Origin: Candidatus Thalassarchaeaceae archaeon
Lineage (GTDB): Archaea; Thermoplasmatota; Poseidoniia; Poseidoniales; Thalassarchaeaceae
Direction: 5' to 3'
Assembly: GCA_029250425.1 (NCBI GenBank)
Contig: JAQXFF010000270.1
Location: 1 to 11,214, forward strand
DNA length: 11,214 nucleotides
Positions 6,691 through 11,214 of the stretch are shown here, piece after piece. Position numbers and translations under genes: made by a program. Positions within the stretch are counted from its first letter, which is position 1. Each line of letters opens with the position of its first letter. The notes beneath the pieces were generated by a model. It searched no databases and was not told the DNA's origin. It was given only the letters and a program-made list of their open reading frames with translations.

Positions 6691-7312
6691 TCCATTGGAT
6701 GATTGGCTATCATCTCAACCAGCAAAGGTGCATCTTCGCCCCAAACTACTGATGGAAGCTATTCGAGAAGCATATCCGATTGGTGTTCCTGCATTCATTG
6801 TGAAATCACAAACCGATCGTCTGGGTGCTTCTGGTCAATATGCCTTCCATCTAGGAACTCCCGATGATGTCCTAAGGCGAATTTGCTCATGGCTATTGAC
6901 TCACGGTGAAGAAGGTGTCCTGTCACAAATTGTAGGTCGGCTTTGGAAAAGACATGGGCGTGAAGACGTTGCATTGGCTGCCCTCTTGCTGGCCAATTTA
7001 CAGAGTGATGTTGATGTTTGGACTCAATTGGCCAATGTGATTGAAGGGGCCTCAACTGCTGAAGCACTGCTGCTTTCTATTGAGGAATGTTTCCGCGCCA
7101 AACATGATCCGCCTGAAGACGAACAATTGGTAGAATGGTGTTCGATTGGTACTGTGCATGCGCACCTTGCATTGTTGACCTGTCATGCCAATTGGATTCG
7201 TTCGGGTCGACCGGATTTACCATCAAAGTTGAAATCGGCACTCAAAATGATTCCATATCCCGACGGTGATTCGTTATTGAGCCGTGTTCGTGACCAAATG
7301 CTCGAATCCTAA
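6677..7312 (+). CDS. Helical protein of unknown function (211 aa)
   Basis: Family not recognised. The protein is soluble and mostly helical, with two halves. The N-terminal part (about 1-75) contains a DDWL start and an ALLKEA-like helix pattern. The C-terminal part (about 75-211) consists of paired amphipathic helices that could be HEAT- or TPR-like; one pair (GRLWKRHGREDVALAALLLANL, written here in two parts as GRLWKRHGRED then VALAALLLANL) faintly recalls AlkD-type DNA alkylation repair proteins. That resemblance is weak and is not used as a name. The start is taken as GTG 6677, because reading further upstream gives an Arg/Lys-rich sequence that lies wholly inside the previous gene, and no ATG in this frame follows near the boundary. 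A purine-rich AAGGGGG precedes the GTG by about eight bases. The overlap with the TerB gene suggests translational coupling. Confidence 0.7.
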   Translation: MTTSDPLDDWLSSQPAKVHLRPKLLMEAIREAYPIGVPAFIVKSQTDRLGASGQYAFHLGTPDDVLRRICSWLLTHGEEGVLSQIVGRLWKRHGREDVALAALLLANLQSDVDVWTQLANVIEGASTAEALLLSIEECFRAKHDPPEDEQLVEWCSIGTVHAHLALLTCHANWIRSGRPDLPSKLKSALKMIPYPDGDSLLSRVRDQMLES

Positions 7313-7349
7313 GCGAAGACTGAAGGTTTGTCCCTGTTCCGTGGAAGGT

Positions 7350-7559
7350 ATGGTCGAAAGGTTCCTTGAAGCGGATGACCCTGTTCTTGAGCAGGTTCTC
7401 AAATGGACTGTGGAGAGAGATGCTGCGGATATTCGACAATTATTGGAATGGTTGCCCAACGCTGCCAATCGCCGTGACCAGCGCGCTCTTTTGGGACGGG
7501 CGCAATCATTGATGGCAGAACTCGAAGCGGCGATGAATGAACTCAATCAACTCGAATAG
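7350..7559 (+). CDS. Small acidic helical protein (69 aa)
   Basis: No family is recognised. From ATG 7350 the product is 69 residues, entirely helical by composition, with a final amphipathic helix rich in Leu, Glu and Ala (about 45-69) that could form a coiled coil. The start is uncertain: GTG 7341 and ATG 7284 are in the same frame. Neither ATG has a well-placed ribosome site, the GGAAGG before 7350 is only one base away, and 7284 would overlap the previous gene by 29 bases with an extension rich in Cys, Lys and Arg. The gene lies 37 bases after the 211-residue gene and eight bases before mobA, so it is probably part of that transcript. Its composition matches its neighbours and not a shadow frame. 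Confidence 0.6.
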   Translation: MVERFLEADDPVLEQVLKWTVERDAADIRQLLEWLPNAANRRDQRALLGRAQSLMAELEAAMNELNQLE

Positions 7560-7567
7560 GTGTTGAA

Positions 7568-8134
7568 ATGTATCCTGCACTCATCCTTGCCGGTGGTGCT
7601 TCAAAGAGAATGGGCAAAAATAAAGCCACAATGGTTGTCGAAGGTTCGGCAATGATTTCTAGAGTTGCACATGCGCTACGAGATGCTGGTTGTACATCCA
7701 TTTTTGTCGCTGTTCGTGATGGGTTTCAGCGAAGAGAAATCATGGGAGCATTGACTCATTTAACCGATGTTCAATGCATATTGGATAATGACTTGGAAAG
7801 AAGTGCGAAATCTGGCTTGCGATCCGCTTTACGAGAATGCGCTGAAATGGGGATTAAGCGAATACAATTGGCTCCATGTGATATGCCTTGGATTCGCCCA
7901 CAGGTGTTTGAGCGACTTCGCGAAGGCAGTCGCCCAGTGATGATGCCAAAAGGTGAGCATTTGCAACCTCTTCTATCACTGATTGATGTGGAGACGGTCC
8001 TTGCAGCATTGGAACGAGCTGATATGCGCGCTTCATTGAAGAACACCTTGCGCAGTGTGCCCTGCCAAATTATTGAGATCTCTGACAAAGTGTGTTTTCG
8101 TAACATCAACTCTCTAAGCGATATGAACTCATAA
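7568..8134 (+). CDS. mobA: MobA-like nucleotidyltransferase (188 aa)
   Basis: The protein is a MobA-type NTP transferase, a Rossmann-like fold that in the best known members joins GMP to molybdopterin to make molybdopterin guanine dinucleotide. Visible motifs are the nucleotide-binding loop LAGGASKRMGKNKA (7-20), SGLRSAL (82-88) in the place of the usual GPLAG element, CDMPW (104-108) whose Asp should bind magnesium, LQPLLSL (132-138), and NINSLSD (179-185) matching the NINTPED-type C-terminal motif. The length is normal. The altered GPLAG element leaves open a relative acting on another nucleotide-linked cofactor, so substrate is not certain. AGGTG at 7558-7562 lies five bases before the ATG. 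No other molybdenum cofactor gene is in the window. It is the last gene of the plus-strand cluster and is followed by a strong hairpin. Confidence 0.85.
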   Translation: MYPALILAGGASKRMGKNKATMVVEGSAMISRVAHALRDAGCTSIFVAVRDGFQRREIMGALTHLTDVQCILDNDLERSAKSGLRSALRECAEMGIKRIQLAPCDMPWIRPQVFERLREGSRPVMMPKGEHLQPLLSLIDVETVLAALERADMRASLKNTLRSVPCQIIEISDKVCFRNINSLSDMNS

Positions 8135-8149
8135 ATGTCCTAAGTTATT

Positions 8150-8170
8150 CCCCATCGTTATACGATGGGG
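8150..8170 (+). terminator. Strong hairpin after mobA, probable 3' end signal
   Basis: CCCCATCGT and ACGATGGGG form a perfect nine-base stem with the three-base loop TAT, starting 15 bases after the mobA stop codon. A 3' end or RNA stability role for the plus-strand cluster is likely. It is not followed by the T-run of typical archaeal termination sites, so termination itself is inferred from position only. Confidence 0.55.
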
Positions 8171-8225
8171 GCCCCTCGCCCTCTACATGGCTGTAATGGA
8201 TGGGGATCGGATGCGTCTCCTTGTG

Positions 8226-8339
8226 TTAGCTATCGCAGTTGAAGAAACCGTGCCCAATACAAATGCCGATTTTTCCATAAATCGGTAGGGCATCGGCCCA
8301 ATCTTTGACACCCGATAGTTCGTCGAAAAGTTGCTGCAA
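8226..8339 (-). CDS. Possible tiny gene downstream of arlJ (37 aa)
   Basis: On the minus strand a perfect GGAGGTG (8353-8347) stands seven bases before TTG at 8339, and the frame then runs 37 codons to TAA at 8228-8226. The product starts LQQLFDELSGVKDWADALPI in standard translation (Met at the start if used) and continues to a Gly/Ile/Cys-containing end; its first half has natural-looking composition. It lies 74 bases after the arlJ stop on the same strand. Against it are the short length, the rare start codon and the overlapping inverted repeats, which may mean this is RNA structure rather than coding. No homologue is known to me. It is listed as a candidate only. Confidence 0.25.
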   Translation of the reverse strand: MQQLFDELSGVKDWADALPIYGKIGICIGHGFFNCDS

Positions 8340-8375
8340 AATTACCCACCTCCATTGCTTATTGCAGCCTATCGG
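8248..8375. other. Block of nested inverted repeats in the mobA-arlJ gap, possible structured RNA
   Basis: Two nested hairpins can be drawn. In the first, CCGTGCCC (8248-8255) pairs with GGGCA and CGG (8288-8296, one bulged T), enclosing CCGATTT (8266-8272) paired with AAATCGG (8279-8285). In the second, CCGATAG (8312-8318) pairs with CTATCGG (8369-8375), enclosing GCTGCAA (8333-8339) paired with TTGCAGC (8362-8368). The two inner and outer 3' arms of the second hairpin are contiguous. No motif of RNase P, SRP or tRNA is visible on either strand. The remainder of the 279-base gap between 8134 and 8414 shows nothing else beyond the hairpin at 8150-8170. Confidence 0.4.
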
Positions 8376-8413
8376 CCGTATCAATCACTCAAAGGTGTTG
8401 TGTATGCCATTGA

Positions 8414-10207
8414 CTATGTCGATGTGAAGAAGGCGCCAAGTGTTGATTCCAATAAAACACCTGTGACTACGCTGGTAATCGCTGCAACCCACATCATGGT
8501 CGACACTTGTCCGAGTGCCAATGTAATTCCTCCTCCACGTAAGCGAGATGCAACCGATGAGAGAATGAATACCATGAATACAATCAGGATGGAGGTGACT
8601 ATTTTGAAGAGAGCAATATTTGATTCGACGCCTCCTGCGTCTTCCAAAACTGGCAAACCAAGGCCGCCTGCATTGGTGGTTATATCACCAAAATCCATGT
8701 TCTCCATACCTTGGGCAACACCAGCAACGTTTGAGCCCAATTGGAACACGACTGCGATTGCGATGTTAAATGACACAATTGTAGCCACCAATAGGCCGTA
8801 CGCAACACCATTCATTGTGCTGGCCGACAAAGCTCTTCGCCGACGTAGTGACAAGAGGTTGGTTGTGTTTTGACTGACCAGATCGGCAACTGCTGCAGGT
8901 TCTCCACTCGCTTGAGCGCCTTCCAAATAGATGCGATTGAATCGCGACACCATTGAAGAATTGACTTCTGCTGAAAACCAGTCCCAGCTACGTTCGGAAT
9001 CGATTCGCAGCATCAGTCGACTTTCTAGACTCGCGATCGAATCATTGAGGGAACCGAAATCAATGCCACGTAGTGCCTTGATTGTTGCAGATGGTTCGGA
9101 AGCACGGGCTTGTGCTGTTCCACCTAGGGCTCGAATAAAACCAGGATAAGATTCATCTCGTCGCATGATACTTTTTTCTTCTCGGGATGCCGTCACCCCT
9201 GGAACAAGGAATGGAGTGAATAACAAAGCAACCAAAACCAATCCGTATTTGTCCCATGAAGACGTGATAATTTCACTGTACAAAATTGCAACTACCAGCG
9301 TCGACAAAAGAATGGGGAGGCCCATGCCACCAGCAGTCAACCAAGTTTGCCGTGACCGGGTTCTAAATGATGTTTCAAACTCATGCCTACCGAAGATTGG
9401 GTCGTCGGGAACAATTGAGCGGAAGGCGACTAACATCGATATTTGCATGATGACAAATAGCGTGGCAGCAAGCAAAACCCATCGAATCCTGACCAAAATG
9501 TCGAGAGGGGTGGAACCATAATCATCTGTAATGAAGAGAACCAAGTGTATACCAGCTACAACAAGACCAAAAATGCCAGTAGTGGTCAAAGAGATGTAAA
9601 TTTCTTTGAGCATGTCAATTGACTCAAGACGGGTGTCATACAGTGTGTCGAATTCCTTGGCGAAGGTCATCTGTTCAGCCTTCATGAACTCATTAATGGG
9701 TTGACCTGCCTCTACTGAGAATGCCATCCGATCAAGGAAATCCCCCCAAATAGGTGAGGGGCTTTGTCGCCCTACAACCCGGGAGGCTTCGGGCAAACTG
9801 GTATGCCATTTATCCACCAATGTCTCAATGGCTTTCACTTCTTTCGCAAGTGCTCCATAATCACTCATTTGTCGAAGAATGTCGAACATTGATTGAGAGG
9901 TGACTTCGCCGATACTAAGAATGCCCATTCTTGTGATGAACATGTGCATTTCTTTCTCGATTAGGACTGCCTCACGCATGGTCTGAATGACTGGCCATGA
10001 AATAGCGGCTACGGTTGAAACAAGCGGAAATAAAATCAGTAGAACTACGCCAGAGGCGCCGATGAAAAATGATGACAGGGTAAAGAAAAGAATTGACGAT
10101 ACAGCCAATCCACCAACAAAGGCAGGTAAGACGATTTTGAGGGCATATTCCCCTAGTGGAATATCCATTCTGCGGAATGCGATTTGGTACAGTGGTAGCC
10201 GTTGCAT
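8414..10207 (-). CDS. arlJ: ArlJ/FlaJ-like archaellum or pilus membrane platform protein (597 aa)
   Basis: This is a polytopic protein of the GspF/TadC/FlaJ superfamily, which forms the membrane platform on which the ATPase ArlI acts to assemble archaella or related type IV pilus-like filaments. About nine membrane segments are visible: near 24-43, 47-70, 208-228, 242-262, 290-312, 321-340, 468-492, 533-556 and 568-590. Two cytoplasmic helical T2SSF-type domains lie at about 84-207 and 345-467, each starting with a charged helical stretch (for example EKEMHMFITRMGILSIGEVT near 84-103) and placed before a membrane pair, which is the family layout. The length is normal for archaeal members. It begins ten bases after the arlI stop codon, with a perfect GAGGTGA four bases before ATG. 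As in many archaellum operons it is the last gene. A non-archaellum pilus system is possible, since no filament gene is visible. Confidence 0.85.
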   Translation of the reverse strand: MQRLPLYQIAFRRMDIPLGEYALKIVLPAFVGGLAVSSILFFTLSSFFIGASGVVLLILFPLVSTVAAISWPVIQTMREAVLIEKEMHMFITRMGILSIGEVTSQSMFDILRQMSDYGALAKEVKAIETLVDKWHTSLPEASRVVGRQSPSPIWGDFLDRMAFSVEAGQPINEFMKAEQMTFAKEFDTLYDTRLESIDMLKEIYISLTTTGIFGLVVAGIHLVLFITDDYGSTPLDILVRIRWVLLAATLFVIMQISMLVAFRSIVPDDPIFGRHEFETSFRTRSRQTWLTAGGMGLPILLSTLVVAILYSEIITSSWDKYGLVLVALLFTPFLVPGVTASREEKSIMRRDESYPGFIRALGGTAQARASEPSATIKALRGIDFGSLNDSIASLESRLMLRIDSERSWDWFSAEVNSSMVSRFNRIYLEGAQASGEPAAVADLVSQNTTNLLSLRRRRALSASTMNGVAYGLLVATIVSFNIAIAVVFQLGSNVAGVAQGMENMDFGDITTNAGGLGLPVLEDAGGVESNIALFKIVTSILIVFMVFILSSVASRLRGGGITLALGQVSTMMWVAAITSVVTGVLLESTLGAFFTST

Positions 10208-10211
10208 CGTT

Positions 10212-10218
10212 TCACCTC
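10212..10218 (-). promoter_or_regulatory. Shine-Dalgarno site of arlJ overlapping the arlI stop codon
   Basis: Read on the minus strand, GAGGTGA is a perfect match to the archaeal 16S tail and ends four bases before ATG 10207. It overlaps the arlI stop codon (10219-10217), implying coupled translation of the two proteins, which act together. Confidence 0.8.
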
Positions 10219-11214
10219 AGTCTTCGATTGGTACCCAAGTATCAATTGCATTTGAGAACGCTTTCCAATCCTGTTGATAGTAAATATCGAGCAAGTCGAA
10301 AACGTCATCATAATGGGTAATATCTCTGTCCACCATTCTCTGCAAAGCTTCAGCGCGGCGAGCCATTTCATCATAGATATCACGCTTATTTTCGAAGCCC
10401 ATGAGTGCTGCCATTTTGTTCTCCATAAGATGCGATTGAAACATACCTCGGAAGTAGTGTTTATCTCGTACTGGATCCCAATCAAACATACCTCTGGTAA
10501 GTACGCCATCAGCGTGTTTGTTGTATCCAATCACTTCATCGATTCCCGTGATTCTACGAGCAATCCCCCCACCTGGGGCTTCAACAACTTCTTGGAAAAT
10601 TGCAAAGTTCAAGTTGTCAAAGAAACGCATTGGAACGTTGATTGGATCGCCAGTAAATCGTTGAATCATTTTGACAATCGATGAGGCGTGGAATGTTGCA
10701 ATCACAGGGTGACCTGTCTGCATTGCTTGGAATGCAGTGGCACCTTCAACACCACGTATTTCTCCAATAATGATGTATCTAGGACGAGAACGCAATGCTG
10801 CCTTCAGCAAATCGAACATCTCGACTCTGCTTTCTTCATTCTTCGAGTCTCTTGTAACTAATCTTTGCCAAATCTTGTGCCTAACTTTCACTTCAGGAGT
10901 ATCTTCTGCAGTGTAAATTTTGACATTGTGGTCGATGAAAGGTAAAATTGCATTCAGAGTTGTTGTTTTTCCGGAAGCGGTCTCCCCACTCACCAGAACT
11001 GACATTCCATATTCTAAACATATCCAGATGTATGCGGCGACTTGAGCACTCATTGTGCCCCACTTGATCAGTTGAGTAACCGAAATCGTTTCTTCAGCGA
11101 ATTTTCTGATAGTGAAGGATGGGCCGAGCATAGATACGTCATCGGAAAATATGATGTTGATACGTGAACCATCGAGTAAAGCACCGTCAATAATTGGTTT
11201 ATTATCTGATACAG
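10217..11214 (-). CDS. arlI: ArlI/FlaI-like secretion ATPase, C-terminal 331 residues (cut by the window edge)
   Basis: The frame stays open to the right edge, so the N-terminal domain is missing; 331 residues are visible. It is a type II/IV secretion superfamily ATPase that forms hexamers and powers filament assembly and, in archaella, rotation. Motifs in visible numbering are the entry region with DGSRIN and LGPSFTIRKF (about 14-37), Walker A GETASGKT (76-83), an Asp box YTAEDTPE (100-107), Walker B RYIIIGEIRG (145-154) and a His box around TGHPVIATFHASS (166-178). All catalytic residues expected of an active ATPase are present. The C-terminal region with YDDVFDLLDIYYQ is typical of FlaI. 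GETASGKT and the IRKF element favour FlaI over bacterial PilB. It is followed directly by arlJ, its usual partner. The first in-frame ATG in the window (11131) is internal and not the start. Confidence 0.92.
   Translation of the reverse strand, partial: VSDNKPIIDGALLDGSRINIIFSDDVSMLGPSFTIRKFAEETISVTQLIKWGTMSAQVAAYIWICLEYGMSVLVSGETASGKTTTLNAILPFIDHNVKIYTAEDTPEVKVRHKIWQRLVTRDSKNEESRVEMFDLLKAALRSRPRYIIIGEIRGVEGATAFQAMQTGHPVIATFHASSIVKMIQRFTGDPINVPMRFFDNLNFAIFQEVVEAPGGGIARRITGIDEVIGYNKHADGVLTRGMFDWDPVRDKHYFRGMFQSHLMENKMAALMGFENKRDIYDEMARRAEALQRMVDRDITHYDDVFDLLDIYYQQDWKAFSNAIDTWVPIED

Noticed and set aside
8187..8288. Plus-strand 33-codon frame in the mobA-arlJ gap
   Set aside because: It has no ribosome site and no distinctive sequence, and it overlaps the inverted-repeat block.
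8135..8413. RNase P RNA, SRP RNA or tRNA in the gap
   Set aside because: I looked on both strands for a GAGGAAAGTC-type RNase P core, a GGAA-tetraloop SRP helix and a TTCGAATC-type tRNA arm and found none.
8331..8873. Plus-strand frame of 180 codons overlapping arlJ
   Set aside because: It is antisense to the C-terminal membrane segments of ArlJ, and the minus-strand reading matches a known family.

Overview
The window looks like chromosomal DNA of a euryarchaeon. The best guess is an uncultivated marine lineage such as Ca. Poseidoniales (Marine Group II), but that placement is inferred from gene content and style and was not tested. The archaeal signs are an archaeal-type DnaG (Toprim, exosome-associated type), an adjacent ArlI/FlaI-like ATPase and ArlJ/FlaJ-like membrane platform, and Shine-Dalgarno sites matching the archaeal 16S tail (GAGGTGA and close variants). 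Genes are packed tightly. I see no insertion sequence, CRISPR array, tRNA or rRNA, and no sign of recent transfer.

Layout. Positions 1-211 (minus) hold the start of a membrane-anchored coiled-coil protein that runs off the left edge. It is divergent from an 843-residue soluble helical protein at 353-2884 (plus) that carries a repeated G-[FWI]-[DQ] motif. That gene collides tail to tail, with overlapping stop codons, with a 611-residue six-segment membrane protein at 2881-4716 (minus) that ends in an Ala/Pro/Met-rich tail. Upstream of it on the same strand lies dnaG (4768-5949, minus). A 216-base divergent promoter region separates dnaG from a plus-strand cluster of a TerB-like protein, a helical protein of unknown function, a 69-residue helical protein and a MobA-like nucleotidyltransferase (6166-8134). 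The last segment is transcribed leftwards: arlI (cut by the right edge) followed by arlJ (8414-10207).

How they may work together. ArlI and ArlJ form the motor and membrane platform that assemble an archaellum or a related type IV pilus-like filament, and they are the only obvious functional pair. The TerB/helical/small/MobA genes are close enough to be one transcript, but no shared pathway can be read from them. DnaG and the 611-residue membrane protein may be co-transcribed, with an inverted repeat between them.

The parts most worth a second look are a pair of similar CACCCCTTA/TAAGGGGTG inverted repeats upstream of two minus-strand genes; the repeat architecture of the 843-residue protein; an unsettled 5' end of the TerB gene where a second frame reads like its true start; and the 279-base gap between mobA and arlJ. 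That gap holds nested inverted repeats and a possible tiny gene whose start codon lies in a stem with its ribosome binding site in the loop.
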